Shown piece after piece: positions 19,051 to 30,828 of a DNA stretch of 64,000 nt (its first letter is position 1; each line of letters starts with the position of its first letter). Both the position numbers and the translations under genes were made by a program. The stretch lies in the NCBI GenBank assembly GCA_037975125.1, contig CM075850.1:125724057-125788056 (forward strand). Direction: 5' to 3'. The DNA comes from Latrodectus hesperus (Eukaryota > Arthropoda > Arachnida > Araneae > Theridiidae). Under the pieces are notes generated by a model. It was not told the DNA's origin, did no database searches, and was given only the letters and a program-made list of their open reading frames with translations.

Positions 19051-20159
19051 TAGAAAAAACAATATCTATGATTTGATCTTGATGTTTTACTAAATTAAAA
19101 AAGGAAAGTTAAGTACCGTTGATTCGTGTTTAGAGAATACGTTTGATTTGTAGTTTTAACATGTATGCAGGCAAATTCATCAGACGGATCTATTTGAATA
19201 GCATGAATGCTAATCTTGATTCATTCTAATTTGCTTTATCTTCATATTTTTCATTTCATATTTATTGAAACTTTTACTTAATTGTTTTAATTGCATTGAA
19301 CCATGCATTGAAATACATTAATTTACAAAATAAACGTCAATAAGTTTTTTTATTTTTTTAGATTTAGGTAAATTATTTTGCTATCCTTCGTGCTTTTATG
19401 CCTTCTTCTTCTTTTATTATAAATATAAATTTGAAAAATTCTGGGTGTTTACATTGATGACACACACTCCGTTGCATATCGTTAATTATAAGCAAATTTT
19501 TGAAACTATACAATTTGCAATAAGCAATATTTAAAAATATAAGAAAAGAATGTTGAGAGGTATATAAAATTTATATTTAAAGGTTATGTAGTCACAAATG
19601 AAATCAATAAATAAAAACATTTTCTATCAATTTAATCATAGTTAGATTGCCCCAAATTCGATAGTTTCAATCACGAATATTTTAAATCATTGTCTACAGT
19701 CAAAACATTTTAATATACCCAACTAACATGGCATTCACCGATCAGGGTGATAATTAAAAACAGTTTTGAAAGGAAATTTCTTTGGAAATTGGCAAAACTT
19801 GTTCACTAACATATGTTAAAATGTAACATTATATTAAATATTTATTATGGTACGATTGCGAATTGTGCATGTCTTTCATCAAATATTATTAGTCAGTTAT
19901 TCGAATGAACGACGCAGTTTAAACTATTATATGACAAGCTGCAAAGTAGGGAGCTCTCTTCTATACAAGATTACCTTAAAGTGCTTTATCAAGGATATTT
20001 TATATATCTTTGAGAATTAAATAATGATGATGATGTATAAGGGTTGAAAGCTTATTATGACAAAATAGTTTAAGTATGCTATTTGGAGAAGAAAACTCTT
20101 ACTTCAGTCGCAGCTATTCTTCAACAAAGAGATATGGATGTTACGTTTCTGCTGTCAGT
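19051..20159. other. AT-rich non-coding region, nothing recognised
   Basis: No gene or repeat is visible up to the start of the minisatellite. Confidence 0.6.
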
Positions 20160-21050
20160 TGCGAATTTGTCGAGTGGGTGCTTGGGAGTTTCTGTTGCCT
20201 ACTGCCAATTTGTCGAGTGGGAACACGGGAGTTTCTGTTGCCTACTGCCAATTTGTCGAGTGGGTAGTTGGGAGTTTCTGTTGCCTACTGCCAATTTGTC
20301 GAGTGGGTACTCGGGAATTTCTGTTGCCTACTGCCAATTTGTCGAGTGAGTACTCGGGAGTTTCTGTTGCCTACTGCCAATTTGTCGAGTGGGTACTCGG
20401 GAGTTTCTGTTGCCTACTGCCAATTTGTCGAGTGGGTACTCGGGAGTTTCTATTGCCTACTGCCAATTTTTCGAGTGGGTACTCGAGAGTTTCTGTTGCC
20501 TACTGCCAATTTGTCGAGTGGGTACTCGGGTGTTTCTGTTGCCTACTGCCAATTTGTCAAGTGGGTACTCGGGAGTTTCTATTGCCTACTGCCAATTTGT
20601 CGAGTGGGTACTCGGGAGTTTCTATTGCCTACTGCCAATTTGTCGAGTGGGTACTCGGGAGTTTCTGTTGCCTACTGCCAATTTGTCGAGTAGGTACTCG
20701 AGAATTTCTGTTGCCTACTGCCAATTTGTCGAGTGAGTACTCGGGAGTTTCTGTTGCCTACTGCCAATTTGTCGAGTGGGTACTCGGGAGTTTCTGCCTC
20801 TTGCCAATCTGTCGAGTGGATGCTTGAGAATTTCTGCTCTCTGCTGCCAATCTGTCGAGTGGGTGCTTGAGAATTTCTGCTCTCCGCTGCCAATCTGTCG
20901 AGCGGGTGCTTGAGAATTTCTGCTCTCTGCTGCCAATCTTTCGAGCGGGTGCTTGAGAATTTCTGCTCTCTGCTGCCAATCTGTCGAGTAGATGTTTGGG
21001 AGTTTCTGCTGCCAATTTATTAAGTAGGTGTTTGGGAGTTTCTGATTTTC
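20160..21050. repeat. 43-bp minisatellite, about 21 units, two variants
   Basis: A head-to-tail array of a 43-base unit beginning TGCCAATTTGTCGAGTGGGT. Units 1-15 end in a version of ACTCGGGAGTTTCTGTTGCC plus TAC. Units 16-19 carry a second variant with TGCCAATCTG and GCTTGAGAATTTCTGCTCTC. Unit 15 (40 bases) and unit 20 (about 36 bases) are shortened at variant boundaries, and unit 21 is the most diverged. Because 43 is not a multiple of three and the unit lacks stops in most frames, long open frames run through it on both strands. These have no start context, codon bias or gene-like neighbours, so I treat the array as non-coding. Confidence 0.95.
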
Positions 21051-21654
21051 TTGCTCATCGACAGTAAAAAGTTCTACTGGAAAGCAATAGATGAATGATA
21101 TCCATATGAGTCTTGAGCAGTTAAACTGCAGTAAAAACTTAATGTTCAAGTGCTGCAACGGGAATAAAAAAATATTGTTTAAAAAATACTAGTCTAAGCT
21201 TTTTTAAAAAACTATACATTTGCTATTTTTCCTTGTTAGCTTGAGTAAAAATAAATCTCTGATATTAAGTTCTGCAGAGCGTATTTTAGTTCACAAAGAA
21301 CTTTAGAGCTTCAGTAAGTCATCTACAATATTAAATATTGAAAGACAAATTAATACATACTATTTCTATTCTCTTAGTAAAAAGCACATATAAATAAAAT
21401 ATGCTTTTTAATATACTTAGTTGTCACTAATACGAAACGAAAATATAATCCATTACTTGTGTTAAGCGTATCTAATTTAACCAGGAAATTTATTGTTCCT
21501 TCTGCACCACTTCCAAATTGCTTTTCGTTTTTTTTATCTATTATTATAATTAAATAATTATCCTTTTTTTCTTTTTGAATAAATACTGCTATACAATCAT
21601 TACCTGAGTAGTAATTAAAACATTCGCTACTTGAGATTCTTGTAACGCGTATGA
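21051..21654. other. AT-rich non-coding region, nothing recognised
   Basis: No gene or repeat identified between the minisatellite and the following SINE. Confidence 0.6.
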
Positions 21655-21965
21655 GTAGACCATAGTTTCATGGTTGATTAGGGTATCGTTCTCATTATCA
21701 AAAGTTAGTGAGTTTGAATCCCAGCTTAACTAAAAGATCCGTAGTGCTCGCTATAGGCGGCAGGGTTTCGTTAAATAGGTAGTGGTCGCAATGTCTTCCA
21801 AGTTAAGTGATACCTTTGTGGGTGGATTGGGACTGGGGGGACCAACTCAGGGCTATGACATTGACGCTCATTATGATGCCGGGATTGGAAAAGCAAGGCC
21901 TCATATGCTAAAAAGAAACTTTGAGGGTCAAACGAATATAAATATTTTATGCATATTTTTATTTA
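21655..21965 (+). mobile_element. tRNA-derived SINE (plus strand)
   Basis: A tRNA-like head carries an A-box-like TGGTTGATTAGGG at 21671-21683 and a B-box-like AGTTTGAATCCC at 21711-21722, the normal order and spacing for an RNA polymerase III promoter. The body, around GTGGTCGCAATGTCTTCC and the downstream GTGATAC, aligns with the body of the minus-strand SINE at 54282-54560, so both belong to one family. The 70-codon open frame inside it (21782-21994) is incidental. The 3' end is uncertain. Confidence 0.6.
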
Positions 21966-22526
21966 TATTATATGAACACTTCTCAAGACATTAAGTAAAT
22001 TATTTTGCAACCTTATTTTGTAATTTTAATAATACAATGGTAATCCTGACTACCAATCCATTTTTTATAGTAAATTAATTTAAAGTCTTAGTTTTGGTCC
22101 TATCAAAGACTATTGTGTTGATAGTAACTTGCATGCTTACACAAATGTAGGGCTAATGCCCTTTCGTTGAAGCATTGTGGTGTATTTGCGTGAGATTTTT
22201 ATAAGATATAGTATAAACCGCATCATTTAAATGTTTCAAAATTATTTGTCACCATCTTTGTGAATATGACTTTAAGTAGATTCCGGACTATATATGTAAT
22301 GCTGATATTTAATTGCGTATCTCAAGTTTAATGAAATATGAAATGCAGTTCTGAAATCTTAAAAATAGAAGTAATGTTAACTTTCTGGTTTTTATATCAT
22401 TTGAGAAACTTATAAGCATTATGTATGTATGAAGGAATTTAATGGAAGAAACAATGACAAGTCAAAAAACAAAACAACCTAAATTATAAATCTATTTCCA
22501 ATTTATTAATAATAAATCTGTATCTA
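21966..22526. other. AT-rich non-coding region, nothing recognised
   Basis: Flank of the Tc1 element; no gene or repeat identified. Confidence 0.6.
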
Positions 22527-22555
22527 CACTACTGGCCATTAAAATTGCTACACCA
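22527..22555. repeat. Tc1 terminal inverted repeat, left
   Basis: Twenty-nine bases, identical to the inverse complement of 23902-23930. The outer TA at 22525-22526 is the duplicated target. Confidence 0.95.
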
Positions 22556-22661
22556 AGAAGGAATGGAAATAACAGAACTATATTTATTGGACACATACGT
22601 TATAGTGGAAAGAACAAGTGATTAGATTTACATGAAACTAGGATTTATAGATCTTGAGAAA

Positions 22662-23666
22662 TCAGTACCCAGAACAGCCACCTCTGGCTAGAATAACAGC
22701 ATTTATCCGCCTACGCATGGAGTCAAACAGAGATTGTATGGCATGTACGGGGATCTCAGTCCATGAAGCTTCAACACTATCCCACAGTTCATCGGCAGTA
22801 GTGGATGGTGAGTGATGGCGTGCCAATCGCTCGGCAACCATTGACAACACGTTCTCAATTGGTGACAGATCAAGAGAACGTGCTGGCCAGGGTAACAGTT
22901 GAACCTGTTCTGTATCAAGGAAGTTCAGAACAGTACTGGCAACATGTGGTCGTGCATTATCCTGTTGAAACAAAGTATTAGGGAGGCCTCGAAGATAGGG
23001 CAGAGCAACAGAATTTAACACATCGGAAATGTAACGGTTGCTGTTCAAAGTGCTGGTTATGCGAACAAGAGGTGATCGAGACGTAAATCCAATGGCATCC
23101 CATACCATCACTCCAGCAGATGGGCCAGTATGGCGATGTCCTATGCAAGCTGGCAATGCGCGTTCTCCACGATGCCTCCAAACACGGATGCGGCCATCAT
23201 GGTGCTGTATACAGAACCGAGATTCATCTGTAAAGATGACGTGATGCCATTCCCGCGTCCAGGTTCGTCGCTGATCACACCATTGAAGGCGCTCCTGTCT
23301 GTGACGCAGCGTCAATGGTAGGCGAAGCCATGGTCGCCGTGCAGACAATCCATGCTGCTGCAAACGTCGTCGAACTGTTCGAACAGAAACTAGTTGCCTT
23401 GCAAATGACTCCATTTCTCCACTCAGGGTTCGTGACGTGGCTGTACGATCCCTTGTGACCATGCGGATAAGATGTCTGTCTTCTCTTCTGTTAGTGATGG
23501 GGAGTCGCTGAGATCTTGCATGACGTTCCGTCTGATTGTCCTCAATCCATCGATTCCATATTCTGCTAACAGTCATGGGGTCTCGACCGACGCGAGCAGC
23601 AATATTGCGGTACGATAAATCGCAATCCCGGTAGGCTATAATCCTTCCTCGATCAAAGTCAGACAC
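22662..23666 (-). CDS. Tc1-family DDE transposase
   Basis: This 334-residue protein has the usual length of Tc1 transposases and catalyses cut-and-paste excision and insertion at TA. Residues 1-100 form the bipartite paired-like helix-turn-helix DNA-binding region (MSDFDRGRIIAYRD...; second half includes SVRTVRRRLQQHGLSARRP). The RNase H-like catalytic core has Asp147 (VIFTDESRF), Asp236 (FQQDNARPHVA) and Glu271 (DLSPIENV). There are 34 residues between Asp236 and Glu271, so it is DD34E. The start follows the other Tc1 proteins and leaves room for a 5' leader inside the element. Two positions depart from the family pattern around the Glu: Leu replaces Pro before Asp267 (family SPDL) and Leu replaces Trp at 274. 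Either could weaken activity even though the frame is open. Confidence 0.95.
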   Translation of the reverse strand: MSDFDRGRIIAYRDCDLSYRNIAARVGRDPMTVSRIWNRWIEDNQTERHARSQRLPITNRREDRHLIRMVTRDRTATSRTLSGEMESFARQLVSVRTVRRRLQQHGLSARRPWLRLPLTLRHRQERLQWCDQRRTWTREWHHVIFTDESRFCIQHHDGRIRVWRHRGERALPACIGHRHTGPSAGVMVWDAIGFTSRSPLVRITSTLNSNRYISDVLNSVALPYLRGLPNTLFQQDNARPHVASTVLNFLDTEQVQLLPWPARSLDLSPIENVLSMVAERLARHHSPSTTADELWDSVEASWTEIPVHAIQSLFDSMRRRINAVILARGGCSGY

Positions 23667-23901
23667 GTGCTAATAGGCATTTCTTCTTCGAGAGATATTA
23701 CAACAACTTTCTTTGCCGAAAACAACGTTGAAACGGAAATTGAGTATGAAAAAACTGCTGTCAAATATCTGGTTTTATACACATTGTATATGTCGCTACC
23801 ATCGCCTGCTTTGTGTGAATGCGCTGAATATCTAATCATTTGCATATCACAACAAGTTCTACCTGTCATGCTAATTTCACGAGTGTGGTGTGCCGCTTTC
23901 C

Positions 23902-23930
23902 TGGTGTAGCAATTTTAATGGCCAGTAGTG
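23902..23930. repeat. Tc1 terminal inverted repeat, right
   Basis: Exact inverse complement of 22527-22555, followed by TA at 23931-23932. Confidence 0.95.
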
Positions 23931-23932
23931 TA

Positions 23933-25176
<1,244 letters not shown>

Positions 25177-26431
25177 TTAAATTATTTAATTATTAAAGTT
25201 AATTAATTTTAAAAATATATAAACTAAACTTAAAAAAAATAATAATCATTTATCATCAGGGTATGAAATGTTATCTGAGAGTTTCGATAAAAATAGTATG
25301 AATTCTAAGTAAATTAATTACTTTGAGCTTAGACGTCTACTTTTGAAGTAAAATAAATGATTGCTAGAATACAAGGTAGGAACAAAATTAAAGTTTAAAA
25401 CTAATTCTAAACCTGATATTTAAAGAATTAAATAAATGAACTCTCTCCTTATGCACTTGCAAATGATGTGTTAGCGAAAGCAAATGTAGAATTAAGAAGT
25501 TTAAATTGCTTACATTCAATAATGGAGTTAGATAAGTTGGATAACTTGAGTAATAACGATGAAGTAATTTAATTAAAAAAATGTAGTGGAAAAAATCTAA
25601 TATCTTATTAATTAAATTAAATATAATAGAGAAAAGTATTAATAAATATTAAGTCAAAAAAATAGTATTGGCTTAAAAAACATAAACAAACTTTCTGTCC
25701 TCAGTAAATCAAAAATTCCTTAAAAGCATTCAAAATAATATATTTAAAAAATATGATTTGGTATTCTGTTTCTAATAAGCCATTTCTTTAAATGCTCCAT
25801 TTCTTTAATGTATATATTATAGAATATTAATCAACTTAAAATCTGTTTAATATTAAATAAATAAGTTAATAAAAAAGTAAATAATAAAAAATAAAATTAA
25901 TTTAATATCCATCACAATACTTAACAATGAAAATACTAATATATTTTTTGTACTGTTAAACCAAGTGAAATTTATAGCCACTAAGCAAAACTCTTAAAAA
26001 TGCAGTTTTATAATATTGCAATATTTTTTTCTTTCAATAATAATATTGATTTCATTATTATTTAAAAATTGTTTGAATTGCACTTAAATTCAATGAGTAT
26101 TTACGAGATTGCTTAAACTTCGTCGGTTTGCCAGTGTAGTGTTCAATTTTTAAACATAATTTCAGCAATATATTGAATTTAAAAATTGAAATACTAAATA
26201 AAAAATACACCATTTTAAAAATTGGATTTTCATTCCCTTGTTGATACTTATTTTCCTATGGTAGCTAATACATTTCTTCTCTTAAAAATCTTTCTTAAAA
26301 TCTTTGAGTAATCTTAAAATCTTAAAATCTTTAAATAAATTTCTTAAAAATCTTTGAGACATGTACCCAAATTATTTATTTTTATCATATTTATTTCCAT
26401 TAAAATATAGATTTCACTTAAAATTTATACT

Positions 26432-26434
<3 letters not shown>

Positions 26435-26520
<86 letters not shown>
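26435..26520. repeat. (AT)n microsatellite
   Basis: About 85 bases of pure AT dinucleotides, followed by a degenerate TTTTATATTTATATATATAC tail. Confidence 0.95.
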
Positions 26521-26523
<3 letters not shown>

Positions 26524-26999
26524 TATATTTATATATATACTGATGTTATCCCAATACCAAACATTTGATTTTTATAAAATATAGATTATAATAAAAAATT
26601 TTATTTGTATTAATATTTATTTCTTGATAAAATACAATACTTGTTATGAATCGTTTGAAACAGAAGTTTGTAGTACATAAATTAATGTCAGAAATATACA
26701 GGAAAAATAATATCCGAAAATATTTATATAATGAGGAATTTTATGTAACTTAATTTATATAAATTGTGTTTTGAATTCTTTAGAAAATATTCGAAACTTT
26801 TCTTAAGCTTATCAAGTAAAATCAAAGGGGAGTAGAAGGAATTATAATATTTAGAAGCTTATTTTTATTCAGCAGCAGAATATTTAAATTTATTTTATGC
26901 ATTTAAATATATTCTATTATTCTGGGTTATCATGGATATATTTTTAAGAGTGTAACTATATAATCGCAAATCAATCTTTTCTGAACTCCATGATAATTT

Positions 27000-27180
27000 C
27001 ATTCGATAGGGTTATACAGTATCAGGAGGCAATGTGACCTATATATTAAGGGGAATGTTTCGCTCTTAAAGCGAGAAGCATCGATACATAAACCCAGCTC
27101 GGTATCCAATAGTCACGTGACACATTTTCGGCTGGTTCATTGGCTAAACTTCCGTAAATGTCAGACAGTCAAATAAATTT
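27000..27180. promoter_or_regulatory. Island with CCAAT and E-box motifs (weak)
   Basis: A GC-richer block contains CCAAT at 27106-27110, the palindrome GTCACGTGAC around CACGTG at 27114-27119, and an inverted CCAAT (ATTGG) at 27139-27143. Upstream is a small palindromic motif, TCGCTCTTAAAGCGA. The combination of two CCAAT boxes around a CACGTG E-box is promoter-like, but no transcript or open frame adjoins it. Confidence 0.2.
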
Positions 27181-27512
27181 TGTTTTTCGTTCCTTACAGC
27201 AACATTTATTCTTATGTACTCAAGTTTTTTCTTTTAGTGTTTCCTTAAGAGCCAATACTTTTGCAAAATAAAATTGAATTTTAAATGCTCCTGTAAGCGA
27301 ATGATTTTGTTGGAATAAATTTAATATGATAATTAATCTTGTACCAGCATAAAATGAAAAATAATTAAATTTGATTCCTTTTTAATAAATGTGGATCATT
27401 ATATTTCTTTTGAGAAGTCTTAATGTCAGAGCTTACAATTTATACACCTATCCTTTTACAGAAATTTGTTATGTTTTTAAATTTTTATTAAGTTATTGTT
27501 TCTGTAAAGTCT

Positions 27513-27544
27513 TATATATATATATATACACACATATATATATA
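27513..27544. repeat. Short TA/CA microsatellite
   Basis: (TA)n interrupted by ACACAC then TA again, about 32 bases. Confidence 0.9.
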
Positions 27545-29559
27545 AGTTTTGGTTTGATGCACGAAGTGTACATCTACTCATACCTTACAAAACTATGAAT
27601 ATTAAATATTTTACACATTAAAATGAAAGTATTCTTTTTTGTATACGCTTCTTCACGTATATAAGATTTAAAATTATTTTAAATATTCTTGTAAAAAAGT
27701 AAGACACATTTGTTCTTAAACTTGAAAATTGACAAAATTGTTTCACAATTTTGATAGAATTCAAGTGTGCATTTTATTTCATAAATCATAAATAAAATTT
27801 TATCCTTAACTAATAAAACGAACTTTTGAGTGCATAAGACAAAAATAATTTAAAGTAAAGCTTTAAGGTAAGATTAAAATTAATATATAAAATAAAATTA
27901 TGAAAAGAATTGTGTCTATTTTTAATAAGAAATATGCATTCTTGATTACTTATTATTAGATTTAATTTTTGTTTTTTTAAATTTAAATTCATTGTAATAA
28001 AAATTAAACACTTGGAATAACATGTCTTACATTATAGTTCATTAAAAAATTTATTTAATTTTAATACGAAATGTTTATGTAGATAGATATTTGAATTGAA
28101 ATTAATTATATAAATATATCTAAATATATTATAATGTATATATTTGAGTTGAATACAATGTATTATTGTATACAATGTATTATTGAGTTGAATACAGTTA
28201 TATTATAATTTATTACACACTTTTTTTTAAATTTTAAAACATGAAATGTATACAGATATAAATTTAAATCAAATAATTGGATCATAATTTTAAGTTAATA
28301 AATTTAGTTTTAAACCGTAAGAAAAGTTGCTAAATTGTTGATAAATATTTAGAAAGAAATATGTGCAATTTCATTACAAGTTCTTTTGCATTTATATACA
28401 TGAACACTTATCATCCTTAACAAATTGATAAATTAGAAAATATTCGAATTTTGAGCTGATGTATTTTTAATCCTTACTTTAACTGTTTTAAACTTTGTTT
28501 AGATAAAAATTAGATATTGAAGAAATGTATTAGATTTAAAATATTTAATTCAGCACTTTTTAAGTTTAGATTATGATGATTAATTTCCTAAACATAAAAC
28601 GACCAGCAGGAAATTGCGTAAAAAATATTTTTTCATAAATCAGTAAGAAAATATTTAACAAATGAATATTTTGTAAAAATTATTGGAATGTATGTGATGT
28701 TTCGCCCAGGCTTTCATAAATTATCTATATAATCACATCTATATAATCATTAATATAAGAAATTTTAAAAGATTAGGATAATATTATCAAATTTTAAATT
28801 TAAGGCTCTTAATATAATTTGATTGAGAGAGAGATTCTGCAAATTATAACACATTATGATAATAAATTTTTAAGATTAATAACTCTTATATAGTACTGTA
28901 AATGAAATAAACAATTAAATATAAAAATCTAAAATGAAATGGTTTCCAAATTAATTAATCTCAAAGCCGTGGAAAATTTAGAAGAGTTTAATAAAAAAAA
29001 ATATCTGAGTAACACGACCATATTTTGAGACACAAAGGAAAAAATTGCCACACATAAAAACATTTAATTAAGATTCAGTGTGATTGAAATAAATACATAA
29101 GCTTAAATCTTTTTTTGCGATTTATTCTTGAAGCAAAACAGTTGATTTATTTTCTTTACTTTGTTATAAATATTCTTAGCAACATGTAAAAAAAAATTTA
29201 TAAAGAATAACATTATTTTTGAGTGAAAAAGTTTATTGGTATTTTTTAAATACATTAATTTACATGTTTTATCAAACAGGTTGTTATTTAAGGAAGGATA
29301 AGTAGTTGCATGATATTGACTGCCTAATATTTATCTTTTATTTGGACAAATAAGAGCATTATAGAGGAAGGATATTTAAAGTTTATTTAAATGAAGATTT
29401 TAATACGTATGAAAGTAAGAGTATTAATAAAAAGAATTATGTCTCTTTTCTTTTAAATATAATTATAAGCAAAATTAATTTTTAATCTTGAAAATTTCAT
29501 CTTGATATTTTAACAACCTTACCGAATTGCCTAATAACCGAATATAGATAACAATCAAA

Positions 29560-29770
29560 TTTTTTTCTGGGCATACTCCTCACAGATTGTGTATTTTAGC
29601 CTCTCACCTCAAGAGAGAAAACTAGGAAAATATCAAAACATCCACTTTACAGGTGTATAACTTTATCTCCCTTTATTCAGCAGGACTCGGAATCGAAACT
29701 GAAACCTTCTACTTCATAAAACACGTCTCAGCCTGTAACATTCATTGAGTTCTTTCAACTTGGTACCATT
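29560..29770 (-). mobile_element. Possible decayed tRNA-derived SINE
   Basis: On the minus strand, AGTTTCGATTCCGAG (complement near 29687-29701) resembles a B box. GGCTGAGACG about 35 bases upstream could be a worn A box. The surrounding 200 bases are less AT-rich than the flanks. There is no tail or target-site duplication to confirm it. Confidence 0.3.
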
Positions 29771-30221
29771 TCTAATCTTGTGCATTTAAAATTTTTAATA
29801 AGTATTTTCTGATTTCAATCGTACATTGTGACTTTGTACTGTTTTATCATTAATAGCTTATGAAAATCACTGCATATGTTCTTTTAAGTATTCCAACTTT
29901 CCTGAATTATAATATAGTTAATTACTAAGTGAGAAGCTCATAAGTTATAAGTTTCATCTCTGCTGCTTATTTTGCAGATTTTGCTGTCTTAATTGTTTCA
30001 GTTTACAATATTTTGTATTAATTCTGTAAATTTAGGTGTTTTAACTTATCATCTAATTATAGTGCTGTTTACTGTACCACTTTGTAAAGCCAAACGTAAT
30101 CTTAACATTATGGAAAAAAGTGTTTCAACTGGACAATTTGCTAGATTCAAATTTATAGTATTAATATTATAGATCTTTACCATCTCCGCAGGACTGAGCG
30201 TGTACCTAATGTGCCCACAAT

Positions 30222-30289
30222 AAGGTGCTAAGGTAATGCTGGTAAGGTAATGATAGTGAGGTTTGAGTGCGTCATCATCTTAGCACCTT
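30222..30289. repeat. Nested inverted repeat
   Basis: AAGGTGCTAAG at 30222-30232 is the exact inverse complement of CTTAGCACCTT at 30279-30289. A second pair, GTAAGGTAATG and CATTGCCTTAC just outside, is inverted with one mismatch. The motif GGTAATG is also repeated directly inside. It may be the remains of a small foldback element. Confidence 0.5.
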
Positions 30290-30828
30290 AACGTACCAAC
30301 ATTGCCTTACTGAGTGTTACATTTCTGAAAGTTATTGTAGACTTACGAGAAGCTGATTTTTACAGATATGAGAATTACTGTACAGAATTTGCGATGCTGA
30401 ATATTTCAATTCTATGACTTACTATATTGACTATAAGCCCTGCAATTTAGTGTACAAACTTTGCACTAAATTGTGTTATAACCAGCTTTATCACTTACGC
30501 GTTAGCTGAATGTCTCACATCGGATAATTGGTAAATATATTGATGAAATGTTTTAGAAATGTAAGTTAGTAAAAATACACTTAAAATCCGAGAAAATAAA
30601 TTGAATTCAAAATTTATACTGTTAAGTTACATTTTATTCATGGCAAAATTCTGATAAAATCCTATGATTTTATTTACACAAATTGTCTACTATTGTTTAT
30701 TAATAATATTAGACCATTTACAGAAAGACTGCACACATTAAAAGATGTATGGTGTTGAGGAATATCTATAATATTTTGATATCAAATCATAAAATTTTCA
30801 TTATGGTATTTTAATTTTAAAAAGAATG

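Larger units (their letters stand above)
22527..23930 (-). mobile_element. Complete Tc1 transposon (1,404 bp)
   Basis: The element is bounded by perfectly identical 29-base inverted repeats, starting CACTACTGGCCATTAAAATT. Each is followed outward by TA (22525-22526 and 23931-23932), the target-site duplication of Tc1/mariner cut-and-paste transposition. It contains a single uninterrupted transposase gene on the minus strand and nothing else. Total length and TIR type are normal for Tc1. Identical termini and an open gene point to recent insertion. Confidence 0.95.

Noticed and set aside
20138..20827. 229-codon open frame and its companions on both strands in the minisatellite
   Set aside because: Open only because the 43-base unit lacks stops; all frames are equally open, and there is no start context, splice structure or family similarity.
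20160..21050. CRISPR array
   Set aside because: Units are head-to-tail with no unique spacers, and the genome is eukaryotic.
23038..23321. Plus-strand open frames inside the Tc1 element, also 22703-22918 and 22978-23181 on the minus strand
   Set aside because: Shadows of the transposase gene in other frames.
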